Made by a program: the position numbers and the translations under genes
The notes under the pieces: model-generated
Seen by the model: the letters and a program-made list of their open reading frames with translations, nothing else
The model's database searches: none
What the model was told of the DNA's origin: nothing
Shown here: piece by piece, positions 21,782-33,290 of the stretch
Layout of the letters: each line of letters opens with the position of its first letter
How positions within the stretch are numbered: position 1 is the first letter of the stretch
Source of the DNA: Carnegiea gigantea
Taxonomy: Eukaryota > Streptophyta > Magnoliopsida > Caryophyllales > Cactaceae
Reading direction: 5' to 3'
DNA length: 64,000 nt
Assembly (NCBI GenBank): GCA_029747015.1
Contig: JAKOGI010000333.1
Location: forward strand, 623,062 to 687,061

Positions 21782-23610
21782 TTGCAGGAAGTTTTCCTAC
21801 TTTATGCGAAGTCTGATCTTGACGAACCCGATCCAGAGGTTGAATGGACTTTTCGCTTAAGGAGGAAAAAGCAGAGGATTGAATTGCAAAGACGCGAGGC
21901 AAGAAGGAATTCAAACATGACAGAAGGTGACCAACAAAGGACTCTTCGTAATTGTGTTAGCCTAGGAGTCCAGGGGATTGCCTCAAGTATCGCTCACCCT
22001 GCTGTCGATGCCAACAACTCTGAGCTCAAACCGGCACCCAAATCTGCACCTCTCGGTCTTTTTAGAGGTGTGTGATACACTGAAAGTAAATGGAGTATCT
22101 AGTGATACGATTCGGCTACGTTTATTCCCTTTCTCATTGAGGGGTAAAGTGAGGGCTTCGTTGCAATCTTTGCCGTCTGGATGCATAACCACCTGGGATG
22201 AGTTGACAAGTAGGGGTGTTCAAAAATATCCATAACCAATAACCCGAACCGAAAACCCGCTACCCGATCCGAAATCTCGGGTACCCGAACCGAAATATTT
22301 GAAAATTTTGGTTTGGGTACCCGAACCAATATTTTTTTCGGTTATTGGTTCGGGTACGGTTTGGGCATTTTGAAGATTCGGGTACCCGAAAACCCGAAAC
22401 TTTTTTTGAAACTTTTTCAAAACTTTTTTTATATCATCCATTCCCTAAAGACTTTGTAAGTCAAGTATTTAGAAACCCGAAGAAGACAAGTACTTTGACT
22501 TCGTTGCATTATTTTATTTGAATGTGTTGGGCATGAATATGTTGTTAACAAGCTTATGCCTTATGAAAGTGTAGATTAATTGAAATGTGAATGGTGATAA
22601 GATATCCGGTTATATTGTCATATTTTGTAATAATTTAAAGTGCAATTTGGCTCAATACAACAACTTTTTATAGCATAAACAGAAATAATTATATTATGGG
22701 TACAACAAAATTATTAGGCAAAGTCGGAAAAAATATTTTAGAAAAAATGGGTTATTGGGTAACCAAAAATCCGAACCGAAATTTTCGGGTACCTGAAAGT
22801 TTCGGTTTGGATACGGTTCACCAATTTGCCGACCCGAAATTTCGGGTACCCGAACCGAAATCTCTTTTGGTCCGGGTACCCGAACCATGAACACCCCTAT
22901 TGACAAGAGCTTTCCTCACCAAGTTCTTCTCTCCAAGCAAAACAGTGAGCCTAAGGAATTAGATCACCAACTTTCTGCAAAGAGATGACGAGATGCTCTA
23001 TAAAGCCTGGGGGCATTTTAAAGATTTATTATGTTTGTGCCCCCATCATGATCTTCAGCATTGGATGATAATCCAAGTCTTTTATAATGGTGTGACCTAA
23101 TCTGTAAGGTCCACTATTGATGCGGCGGGAGGAGGAACTCTGATGAGTAAGACTGAGGATGAGTCCCATAATCTGATTGAGGAGATGATGCTAAATAACT
23201 TCCAACGATCCGCTAAATGAACCCAACCCAAGCAGGTTAGAGGTAAGCATGAAGTTGATGCAATTACTTTACTTTCTGTTAAAGTAGATGCCATGATTCA
23301 TAGATTGGAGCAAATGAATGTTAATGCTGTGAACTCTAGTGCCCCTTCCCCTTGTGAAATTTGCGGTTCAATTGAGCATATAACTCTGAATTGTCAAGTT
23401 GGGAGTCCTTTTTCCCAGGATCCTAATGAAGTTAATTATGTTCAAAATTTCAACCCAAGATCGACCAATGACCCTTACTCTAATAACTATAATCCAGGTT
23501 GGAAGAATCATCCGAATTTTTCTTATAGGTCAAATCCAAATACTGTGACTATGCCCGCTATGAATGCTAGAGTACCCCTTGGTTTTCAAAGATCCTCATT
23601 CCCTTCTTAG
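21782..23610 (+). pseudogene. Athila gag, interrupted by a MITE and stop codons
   Basis: Structural (capsid/nucleocapsid) protein of the retrotransposon. The N-terminal part reads to 22075 with FRLRRKKQRIELQRREARRN. After a frame break comes a Gag core (LRLFPFSLRGKVRASLQSLPSG, then TTWDELT). The MITE at 22211-22899 splits it. The frame resumes at 22908 with RAFLTKFFSPSKTVSLRN and AWGHFKDLLCLCPHHDLQHWM, typical retrotransposon gag. The C-terminal part (23293-23610) has a zinc-knuckle-like CEICGSIEHITLNC and an Asn/Pro-rich tail. Stops at several points (for example after LRN and after the SFPS tail) make it non-functional. Confidence 0.85.
22211..22899. mobile_element. hAT-type MITE in Athila gag
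   Basis: 689-bp element with terminal inverted repeats TAGGGGTGTTCA and TGAACACCCCTA, flanked by an 8-bp duplication TTGACAAG (22203-22210 and 22900-22907). Eight-base duplications and this terminus fit the hAT superfamily. The interior carries at least five copies of palindromic GGGTACCC embedded in CGGGTACCCGAACCGAAA-like repeats in both orientations, and no transposase. Excising it and one duplication restores the gag frame DELT-RAFLTKFF. Confidence 0.93.
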
Positions 23611-23709
23611 ATGCTCCAAAAGTCTAATTTGGAAGTAATGATGGAAAGCATGCTTATTATGCAGCAAAAATAGGATGAGTATATTAAGCAATTAGCCTCC
23701 AAGGTTGAT

Positions 23710-24860
23710 GTGCTTACGACTCATAATAGGATGCTAGAAGCCCAAATTTCTCAAAAAGCTAGTTTCTTATCTACGCCCTCAGATAGACTTCCTAGCAAAC
23801 CTGAACCTAACCTTCGTGAGCACTGTAGCTATGTTACTATGAAGGACGAAGAGGACTTAATCGACTCTGAGGAAATACCAATGGAAGAGGTTAGGGAGAT
23901 AATCATGGCTGGTAATAAGGAGAGAAACAATGATGGCAAGATTGCCACTTTCAAAGAGAATGACACTATTGAGATCCCAATCATTTTCCCCCTTAAGCTC
24001 CCTAACCTAGGTAGTTTTTCTATCCCCTGCATTGTAGGAAAGGTAGAAATTAAGATAGGTCTATGTGATCTAGGTGCAAGTGTCAGTATAATGCCCTATT
24101 CTTTGTTTCAGAAGCTGCACCTAGGACCATTACTAGCCGCACCTTTTTCCTTTCAGTTGGCTAATGGTTCTATGGTAATCTATAGGCAAGTTAGACAATG
24201 TGCAAGTCAATATAGGAGACATTTGAGTGTTGGAAGACTTCATTATAGTTGATATACCTGAAACTGACGATGCCCAAATTATTCTAGGTCGGCCCAATTT
24301 AGCGACAGCTGGTTGCCACATTGATGTAAGAGAGGGTTGGGTATCTTTTGAGGTGGAAAGCCGCTTGGCTGTGTTTAGTCATAAGAAGGAGGACATTGTT
24401 TCTCCTCATTCTTCTATATTGGATGCATTACCCCTTTTCCCGAAAATTGATATAGAGGATGTCTGGAATTGTGAAGATCCTCTTGATTCTGATTGGATTT
24501 CTTATGAGGATCCCAACCAAGGGTATGTTAAGGTGGAGTTTGCTGCCCCTATGCCACCTAACAAGCCCAAGGTTGGGGGCCCTATTTCTAATGAGTCTTT
24601 AATGAGTGATTACTGCAAGTTTGCACAAACTGTTCTCTCTATGCCCCCTGTGGAAGGTTTTGATGCAGGGGTTAAACGAGTTTATGATAGCCCATCTGAT
24701 GGGCTACAAGAGCGATTTGTTTTGTACGCAGATAGTGTATTATGGCACCAAGTTATGAAGACGAAGGACCTACAGCCAGAACCTTTAAGATGGTACCTTC
24801 AACTGAATAAGTTTGATTTTTATAGTTCGGGACAAAGCCAATGTCCATATACCATCTGAT
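23710..24860 (+). pseudogene. Athila protease region and downstream remnant
   Basis: Gag-pol segment with a retroviral-type aspartic protease that would process the polyprotein. LCDLGASVSIMPYSLFQKL (about 24060-24115) contains the D-x-GAS catalytic motif, with Leu where Ser/Thr is usual. LEDFIIVDIPETDDAQIILGRPNLATA follows after a frame change near 24200-24230 that indicates a frameshift. The text runs on through VEGFDAGVKRVYDSPSDG to PEPLRWYLQLNKFDF at about 24820 with no RT motif. Just downstream, TTGGGAGGCAACCCAA (24913) is the motif that follows pol in related elements. The short interval shows that RT-RNase H-integrase has been deleted. Confidence 0.75.
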
Positions 24861-25523
24861 CCGGACCAAGCCTAGAACAAGGTTCAAGCTCTTGACCTTA
24901 AAAGAGTACTTCTTGGGAGGCAACCCAAGCTTTCTTTCCTTTTTATAGTTTTGATTTTTATTAATTTTTGTAGTTATATGTACGAAAATAAAAATAAAAA
25001 AGAAAAAAATATATGAATAAAATGTTAGAACCATGGTCAGTAGCCTAGAAATACGGTCGTGGGCTGCTGACCCAGAAAAATCAAAAAAATTAGGTGCCAG
25101 CAGACACCACGGACGCTCAGTGGTGAACCCCACGGCCCGTGGTGGTCTGCTACGGGCCTCGGTCTAGGTTTTTGACTGCGGTGCCTTTTTCCTTTCCCCA
25201 TATCTTCTTCAGCCTCTTGACATATACTCTCTCTCTACCCCCATTTTCTCTCTCTAAACTCCATAACCAAATCTCACTAATCTCCCCTCATTTCTTCGAC
25301 ATTTCCAATCATTTTTACACCGAATCCTTTCCTTTCACCGAATTTTTCATCTTTCTCCTTAAAATCCATCTCTTTCTTCTTCTTTTACTTCAAATTCATC
25401 ACACCTTCACTCATCCACCATACCCATCCATTTCTCTCTCTTATTTTTTATATAATTTCTTCAATTTTTTGGGTTTTAATTCCTACTTTTGGTTAGTTTT
25501 GTTTTTGTTTCACGTTTGCAATA

Positions 25524-26787
25524 ATGGCTCCAAACAAGAGACCAAAGAGCACCAAGGAGATTGGTTCTTCAAGTCAAGCACCACCCCGACCTCAAAGAAC
25601 ATCCCGAACATCAACCGTTGCACATGCTAGAGGCAACATTCCTCACCCCCTTGGTTTAACGCATCCTGATCATGTTGTTGGGTATAATTGCTTGAATGAA
25701 CGTATGGTTGTAGCAACTAGATATTATGATGAAGATTTGTTAGCCCGATTGGGAATTTTGGATGATATTCGTTGGCTGTTTGCCAGAGGTGGTATGGGCT
25801 ACTTTTTAGAAATCAAAGAGCATACATATAGGGACCTGACCCTAGAATTCCTTAGTACACTCCATGTCGAGGTCACTAGAGGGCCTCAATGTCAAGACGG
25901 ATATATATCGTTTTACTTACAGAGATAATTGTATGAACTGAACTTAGGTACCTTCAACAGTATTTTCAGTTTTCCCCATAGCATGGGCTTATAGCACTGT
26001 CAAGTCCCCCGTGAATTCAACCCGAATGCATTTTGGGGTGAACTTTTAGGGAGTGTTAGGTACAGTACCAGTTCATCAAAATGTACGCATATTAGAAAGC
26101 CCTGTATTAGAGTAGCTCAGCGTATCTTGGCTTGTTATTTGTTTGCACGGGGCGATAGTCTGAATATCATGTGACTTTTTAAGTTTTACTTTTTGTCCTA
26201 TATGCTTGATGGAGACCAACTTGACCCAGGTTCATTCTTAACTAGGCAATTACATAGTGCTGCTGTTAGCACTAAAGGTAGGATAGTCATTGGTGGGATA
26301 ATAACTACTATTGCTAGATTCTTGGTTATTGAGCCAAATCATAAGGCTAGAGTTTCTAGGTCTAAGTGTCTTGATCAAGCTGCTTTTAAGATTATGAAGT
26401 TTTGTAAAGTTGAGGCTGGCCGTTTATATTGGATTTACCCTAGGAGATCAGCTTTTGCCGCTTTCTAATGTTGATCGCACCACCCATCTTCACCAAGGTA
26501 ACCTTTATTGGGTACCTGGTAATGAGGAGGTTGTTCGACCTACACCCCACAAACTAGCCCATCGATCTAGTCAAGCAGAACCTAGTTCTTCCTCTCAACC
26601 ACCTCCACCTAACTATTCTGACCTCCAAGACACCCTTAGGTCCCTCCAAGAGGAGCAAGTTTCCATCCGAGAGTTTGTTGCTTCTGAGAGTGCCGCCTTT
26701 TGGGACTTCGTCCAGAGCGCCACAATGAGTTTCGTGGGTTGCTTGCTTTTCAAACCCAATATTTCCAAAATTATAGGGCATGTCTAG
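25524..26787 (+). pseudogene. Athila ORF1-like protein (PF03078-type), broken
   Basis: Reads MAPNKRPKSTKEIGSSSQAP, then an Athila ORF1-like body: RMVVATRYYDEDLLARLGILD, GGMGYFLEIKEHTYRDLTLEFLSTLHV, and after stops near 25926 and frame changes YMLDGDQLDPGSFLTRQLHSAAVSTKGRIVIGGIITTIA (26200-26320). The Athila ORF1 family is known only from these retrotransposons and its function is unknown. The C-terminal part (to 26787) is Pro/Ser-rich with a Gln/Glu helix. Multiple stops and at least two frame changes make it a pseudogene. It lies between the protease remnant and the 3' untranslated region, the usual place for the extra Athila gene. Confidence 0.72.
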
Positions 26788-26789
26788 AG

Positions 26790-28664
26790 ACCTGCTGAGA
26801 TTGGCATATCTCCTATGGTCAACCACCCCATCCTTTTCCACCCCCTCCTCTCTAATTTATTTTTTTGCTACTCCCCTTCCCTTTTTATTATGTGCCCGCA
26901 TTGAGGGCAATGTGTGATTCAAGCATGGGAGAGTTAGTCATTATATTTGGCGTCTAATGCCTGTTTCTATTTAGGTGTGTTTTTGCTTTGTATATGTTTT
27001 TGGTAGTAGTTTTTGTAGTTTTTTATTGTTTTAGTTTTGTTTTAGAAGTACATTTAGTTTTCTCCTAGGTTGCATTTTATTTTGTTTTGCATTTTAGTTT
27101 GCATTATTTGTAGGAGCATGCATATAAAAAAAGGGAAGAAGAAAGAAAAGAACACAAAAAAAAGGAAAAAAAAAAATCCTCGGATGATGATCTCTATAGA
27201 TTTGGTAGCTTTCTTTGGTTTAGTTTGATCTTTTGATTCGCCCAAATTGTGCATAAAAAGTTTGCAAATGAGTTTTCGAAATGAATTCCATGTTTTAACC
27301 ACTTGTTGAATGCAAAATGATTTTCCTCATGAATCTTTACAAGAGTTTGGCATGTGTTTACTAATGAGCTACTTTTGACCTTGGTAGATATCCTGTGAGA
27401 CTTTGAGGCTTTAGAGACTATTTGTCATTATTAGTCTCATATTTTTTTCATGTGTGACTCTTCATTGACATCATTTCTCTAGAACTTACTTAGATTCTCA
27501 TTCAAGATCACATTTCATATATGCATTTAGGTAATATGATTGAGGCAATTCTTTTTTGATTTGTTCAAACCACGGCCAAATAGCCACCCTGGTTGTGTAT
27601 TGCATCCCCTATTAGCCCCTTTGAGCCTGTATCTATTTTTCTTGATTTGAACCTCCTATTATAACCTATGGCCAAATACTTGTCTTACCTTTAAGCCAAT
27701 GTTAGAGGAGTGTTCTATTCTTTTGCATCGACTTTGATAGGGCATTAGTAAGATGGAATGATATCTTATGGCATAATTGGGTTGTTTGGTGTAGGGTTGT
27801 AAGATATTGATTAATCCCTTATTTTATTATACAAAATTTAGAGAAGAGTTAGAATTTAAAGTTTATTATGGATTTCCCCGTTGGCTATCCCTTCTGAAAC
27901 AAAAAAAACAATAAGTGCTTACGGAAAAAAAAAACACAAAAGAAAAAAATTTTTGAAAAAGCAAAAAAGAAAAAAAAATGATAAGAGAACGGAAAAAAAT
28001 CGAAGAAAGCGGTTAGCCTTGTTGGGAATCAAGTTATTTGTAATTTTCGACTCTTTCTCTCTTCATTTGGGGATTTATTTTGAATTGATAAGGTGTAACA
28101 CGGATGTTGTTTGATGCATTGGAATTGTTTAGCTCTTAGTCTTTGGCTTCCAGCTCCTCATTTCCAAAAACATTTGTTTCTCTCTTACCTTTACCTTTAG
28201 CCCCGTGACAACCCTATTATAGTCCTCATGATTGTCTAATGTATTTGCATTTTTCGTAATGGCGAATTTGAGAATCTTGTCAAGCTTATGATAGATCTGC
28301 GTCTAAGGTTGAGATTTGAGAGAACCTTCATAAATATATACATTTCAAACACATGAGTGCTGAGTGCCACATAACTATAGTGAGGTTCTACCGACCTTAC
28401 TAGTTTCGCTTGTTCCATAAGTTGAATGATTGTATTTGATAATTCAGGGGAGATTGCTTTCAAGTTTGACATTTAAGTCTATTAAAAAGTTTTTGAAAAT
28501 TTCATTCCCTATTATGTTTGTTAATGATTTTTTATATCTTTTTCGGCTATCTTTGGATCAGCTTTGCAATTTGAATGTTACTTATATCTATCCTGAAGAG
28601 GTTGTGTATACTTTTAATCTTTGCATTACTTGAGGACAAGCAATAGTTTAACAATGGGAGAGTT
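26790..28664 (+). other. Athila 3' untranslated region and polypurine tract
   Basis: Non-coding AT-rich sequence with A-rich runs (27126-27177; 27899-28010). GCCCGCATTGAGGGCAATGTGTG near 26893 is a typical sequence after the Athila extra gene. The segment ends in a purine tract AACAATGGGAGAGTT (28650-28664) directly before the 3' LTR. Short open frames here (27881-28114, 28430-28633) look fortuitous. Confidence 0.7.
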
Positions 28665-29889
28665 TGATAAGCGCTTATTATGTATATCATTTTAGGGCTA
28701 TTTTGTGTCATTTTTAGGAGAATATTGTGCTTTAAGTTGTTATTTACTTTCCTATTCTCAATTTATACTTGGGTATGATTGTTTGATGTATTTTGTAGGA
28801 TTTTTAGCCATATTACTCAGTATTTGCCCTTCAATGGCTATATTTTGACCTCCCCTATGATCATCCATGTTATGCCACGCCCGTAGAGCAAAGAATGAGC
28901 AAAAATCCCATTCCAGCACAGACCACGGTCGGACTATGGTGCACCCCACGGACCGTGATGAGCCTGTAACTGCACCGAGCCTCTCTATAAAAAGCGATGT
29001 TCTACCGTAGTAGAGAGTATCCAAGATCATTCTAAGCAAAGCAAAAGTATAGAGTAGCATATATTAATTGCTTTAGTTTGTTTCTCAAATTTTGTAGTTT
29101 TTAGTTTGGTTATTGTATTTGCATGAGTCCTAAGTGTGAGAGTTTGTTCTTGAGGCGGTTCTGAAGCCCTTGGTTGAAGACCATCTTAGTCAATCCCCTT
29201 TTCGCTCAGATTTCGCTAATCATTGGTTAGTTTGTTAATATTTTATCATGTCCGAGTAGTTTTCTTTAGTCTAGGGATTAGTAGTTTATGGAAGTGTTGT
29301 TGGATTATGTTTTAATTTGCACAATTGTGCTTATTTCATTTTGTCAAGTGTTTGGATTGTTGTGGGTTGATTTTTGATCGAAATTTGCTTGCACTCTTGA
29401 AATAATTGAGTGAAAAACTGAAAGTGACATTTGATTGTTGGACTGCTTGATAAGACCTAACGTAACTTCATCTCAAAAGAGAGATTTGTATGTTGGGAGA
29501 GCTAGTAAGTAATCGAAGACATTGAACTTGAATGAAGGCAAATTAGTTTGAAAGAACGACTTTTGCTTAGTTTAGGCAAATTTAGTTGATTTCGAAAGAA
29601 TAGACTGAGTTTTTGAAGAGATTACAATTCCTCGAATTTAACCAATTAGAAAAAAGCACATATTCATTATTTTTGATCGAATTTCCTTTCTCAACTACGA
29701 GAATTCCTAGATGTTTTTCACTCGTTGATTTAGAAAAGTTTATTTGCTATTGTTAAATTGAATCCACTTGAACCAGAATTTCACTTAGCATATTCTGATA
29801 AGCAAGACTCTATAAGTTACAATTAGTCTCTAAGGAATGATATCTTTTATCTATACTATGACTATCTATGCGCTTACGGTAGTTGATCA
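28665..29889 (+). repeat. 3' LTR of the Athila-type element
   Basis: 1225 bp, TGATAAGCGCTTATTATG...GTAGTTGATCA, followed by the CCCAC duplication. Compared with the 5' LTR it lacks 38 bases near 28970 and a shorter stretch near 29335. Confidence 0.93.
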
Positions 29890-29894
29890 CCCAC

Positions 29895-32613
29895 GCATTC
29901 AGATCTCGGGGATAGCCCCAGCTCGCACTTCCCTAATCTTAGGGTAGTGCAATCCCTTAAGAAGCCGACCCTTGAGGAGAAGTACCTTCTCCATGTTGGG
30001 TACGAGTTTGTGCTTCCAGACCCTACTGCGATAGTGAACAAGCTGGCTCATGGGTGTATAGTAGTGTATCGGGCAACCCTATCATACGGCCTTTACTTCC
30101 CCTTAGTGATTGTGGAGATCCTAAATTAGTACGAACTGGCAATTGCCCAGTAGTGCCTACTTCCAAGAATAAGATTTGCTCCTTTATTACCACTTGTGAG
30201 CTACGCTGGTTAACTTGCTCAGCCAGGGCATTCGGTCTAGTGCACACTGTGCAAAAGGCACCCTGCGAGGCCAGCGAGGCCGGTTGGTATAGTATTAACA
30301 ATTGGAAGGGCTTCATGTTAGCTATAGAGAAAAAGTCAAAATTAAAGAACTGGGAGTACTTCTGCTTTTTATTGACAGGACGGATGGGTGGGTCGGTTTC
30401 CTAAGTTGGAATAAGGATGGTCTAATCAGAAACCCGTTCAGTGAGCCGACCAGGGAGAACAGAGCGACCACTTCATACTTCCAGTATTATGTCCGACAGG
30501 ATGACCGGCTAAGACCCTTGCCCACCTTCATGTCACAAGTTATAGGGCGTGTTTGGTAAAATTAGCTGTTTTAATAATGGTTAGCTGTTTTACTAGCTGT
30601 TAGCAGTTTTACTAGTGATTAGCTGTGACGAACTAGTGGTTAGCGGTTAGTGGTTTAACTAGCGATTTAAAATAAATACGTTTGGTAAAGGTAGCTATTG
30701 AAGTAGCAAATTTATATAAAATGACTAAAAAGGACGTAATAAATAAAGGTTTTTAGTAAATAAAAAGAAGAATTTTGTAATTTGCAATGCAACACTAGGT
30801 AGAAGTTTTTAAAAGCTACTTTCATTAGCTTTTGAGAAACACTATATAAACCTCTAGCCACTACTTCATTCACTACTTTATCGAACACTTTAAGTAGTGG
30901 TTCATAACATTTTAACTACTATAAACCACTAACCTCTACTTCAACCTCTATTACCGAACACACCCTAGACGTAGGGAAGGGACTCGAGTGTAGGAAGGTT
31001 AAGTCTAGTGATAGAGAACCCTTTAACTGGGTTCTGAAGCTTTCCTACTTTGAAAACAACTTATTCCTCGCGGTTGCTAGCCTTCTCATTCTTATAAAGT
31101 TTTCCAAGGGTACTTTTTATTTCCCCTAATATTCCTTTATTCTGTGGGTCTGACCTGACTTTCTTTTCAACTTTGTAGTGTAAGGCCATGAGATGTTATT
31201 GCGCATTGAGACTAGGGACACCACAGCTAAAGAGATTACCAAAGATGCTGCCTAGTGAAGGGAAGAGGAGAGGCACCGGCGGGTTGAGCCTTAGGCTGAA
31301 AAGGTACCTAGAGTCCCTTCCTTTGTCTATCATTTAAACGGGCTTACTTTCTGACATCTTGTTTGATGTTTTCTCAGGTGGCGAAGGTCTTACTGCTGTC
31401 CAAAAACCCACCGACTGTGACTCTGAGCCTGCCCCCTTCAGCTGCCCATAAACATCCGTGGTGGGTTCTCAAGCCGGCTCGGTGCCTATACCCCGCGGGC
31501 CAGGGAGTCTCATCAGGAGATCATCCCTGTCGAAGGGTCTCCTTACAAGGAGACTTCTGGGGGAGGTTAGCCCACCAGGCTGGCTTAGGTGACACGAGGG
31601 GACCGTCGCCACTAGGGGACTCTTAAGGGAGCCACCAAATGACCTATCAGCATGTCATGGAGGCATCTCTATGGCGATTTGAGGGTGCTATGAACTTCTT
31701 AGAGTTTGATTCTCCCGCGAAATCAAAGATGGTAGAGAGGCCGGCCTAATCATGGGACCTTAAGCCCTCAGCCTCCCTCGACATCTAACGGGTGATCGAG
31801 GAGCAAGGGGTCATTACTAAGGTGAGACCGATCGACCCTTTCGTTTTCCTCTCTTCCTACTTTTCCTTTATCTTTATAATGTTCCTTTGATTAACGCAAG
31901 CCTTCACTTGAGCTCGTATGGTGATGCGATTCGCACCTTCTACCTCCTATTTGGAGGAGAAAACTCATCTTCTTCATGATGGCCAGAAGAAGGCTGAGGA
32001 TTCTGTGACCAAATACAAATGGCGCTAGGAAAAGTTGAAGAAGGAGAGGGAGGTGTGGGAGAAAGAAAAGCAAGAGCTGCACCGCTAGCTGGAAGACCTA
32101 TACATTCAGTTGGAGGCTGAAAAGATCTTAGGCCAGGAGAGCATTGCCAAGGTTGACCGCTCGGGATACCATCGCAGTCAAGAGAAGAGGACCGTGTTCT
32201 TCTGCGAGCTCCTCGAGACTTTAGCCTCGGCTGACTTTCAGTAGAAGGGGTTCTTCGAGGCATGGGTCTACTATACAGAGGACCATCACAACGCTCGTCA
32301 ATCCTGGCAAGTCCCTGAGGAGGTAGTGTTCCAGCACGACGTGTCTAAGGATGAAGATCTGAATTACCCTGAGAACACCCTTCCTTTGGACAGTGAGGGT
32401 CTAGTAGATGAGGCTAGTGACAACGAGGACCCCAGTGCCTTGGCTCACATCTCCCCCTTCACCCCTTTTGTTCTTTTATTCTTTCTTCTTCTTTTCTTTT
32501 CTTTGTTTTTGCCGTGCCTTGTATCCCATCGATGTTTGTACCCTGGACCACATATTAATGAAGTAGAATCTTCTCCTTCATCTTTTATTCCAGTCACTTC
32601 TTGTTTGACTTGA
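29895..32613 (+). pseudogene. Main part of the Tat antisense gene (putative gypsy-type transposon protein)
   Basis: Continuation of the frame cut at 20350. EEKYLLHVGYEFVLPDPTAI and CIVVYRATLSYGLYFPLVIVEILN resemble the plant 'putative gypsy type transposon' family (PF04195-like), and further pieces (ELRWLTCSARAFGLVHTVQK, NWKGFMLAIEKKSKLKNWEYFCF) fit the same domain. After a MITE (30543-30967) the frame continues brokenly. The C-terminal half (about 31930-32460) is Glu/Lys-rich and likely coiled coil (KKEREVWEKEKQELH), ending in an acidic tail (DEDLNYPENTLPLD, DEASDNEDPS). Stops and frame changes are frequent. Function is unknown; such antisense genes are a recognised extra of Tat elements. 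The assignment is by eye. Confidence 0.6.
30543..30967. mobile_element. MITE, probably hAT-like, in the Tat antisense gene
   Basis: 425 bp bounded by imperfect inverted repeats TAGGGCGTGTTTGGTAA and (as complement) TAGGGTGTGTTCGGTAA, 15 of 17 matching. The interior is rich in TTAGCTGTTTTA-like repeats and AT-rich, with no coding capacity. A clear 8-bp duplication is not visible (ACAAGTTA against GACGTAGG), so the superfamily is uncertain. It interrupts the antisense gene between FMSQV and the following coding-like text. Confidence 0.7.
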
Positions 32614-32689
32614 TGTTGCTCTCACTTTATGTCTGTTTGCCGGTCTAGGCGTATTGTAAGCCCTTAAGTTAAACAATAAGTGAATTGGC

Positions 32690-33290
32690 CAGGCAACTTT
32701 CATAGCTTGTGGGACGTGCTGTAAGGGCCTTAGCCCCTTGCAGGCTAAGGTGTAGTGAACGATCGGGGGTCATGCCATAGGACCCCTTAGCCTGGGCTAA
32801 AGGTGTAACAAATGTCCAGGGGCCACGCTAAAGGACCCTTAGCCTCTTGAGGGCTAAAGGTGTACCGAACGACCAAGGGCCGTGCTATAGGATCCTTAGC
32901 CCTTTGGAAGGCTAAAAGTGAAGCGAATGGCCAAGGGCTATGCAAATGGACCCTTAACCCCTTGGGGCTAACGGTCAGGGCACTAAACGTATATCGAATA
33001 ACCAAGGGACGTGCCATATGACCCTTAGCCCCTTGGGGACCCAAGGTGCAGCGAATGACTGAGGGTCGTGCCATAGGACCCCTAGTCGCTCGGGGGCTAA
33101 AGGCATTGCGAACGGCCGAGGGCCGTGCCATAGGACCCTTAGCCCCTTAGGGGGCTAAGGTGTAGCGATCAACCAAGGGTCGTGCCATAGGCCCTTAGCC
33201 CTATGAGGACTAAAGGCACAGAGATCTTAGCCCCTCAGGGGCTAAAAGCACAGTGAACGGCAGAGGGTCATACTAGGTAAAGGAAGGCAC
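32690..33290. repeat. Tandem repeat block A (~57-bp unit) with hairpin core
   Basis: About ten degenerate copies of a unit of about 57 bp, with landmarks GGACCCTTAGCC near 32780, 32833, 32890, 32948, 33019, 33076, 33132 and 33189. Each unit contains an inverted repeat TTAGCCCC...GGGGCTAA followed by GCGAACGGCCAAGGGCCGTGCC, itself partly palindromic. The same unit forms block B at 19080-19385. Minisatellites in the 3' region of Tat-lineage elements are known. Confidence 0.92.

Larger units (their letters stand above)
20351..29889 (+). mobile_element. Complete Athila-type LTR retrotransposon lacking RT and integrase
   Basis: Two LTRs (20351-21632 and 28665-29889), each TGATAAG...GTTGATCA, flanked by identical CCCAC (20346-20350 and 29890-29894). 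It has a primer-binding site next to the 5' LTR and a purine tract before the 3' LTR, so it is structurally whole at 9.5 kb. The interior holds gag (split by a MITE), a protease region, and an Athila ORF1-like region. Only about 0.5 kb lies between the protease and the GGGAGGCAACCCAA motif after which ORF1 begins, so reverse transcriptase, RNase H and integrase are absent. It inserted in the antisense gene of the Tat element. The LTRs differ by a 38-bp gap, other small gaps and many substitutions, by eye about 90-93% identity, so the insertion is not recent. Confidence 0.94.

Noticed and set aside
25139..25630. 163-residue open frame rich in Phe, Leu and Ser
   Set aside because: It covers the pyrimidine-rich region before the Athila ORF1 start at 25524 and overlaps that gene in another frame.
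32690..33290. Regularly spaced repeats considered as a CRISPR array
   Set aside because: Units are degenerate, contiguous and lack unique spacers; the context is a plant retrotransposon, so this is a minisatellite.
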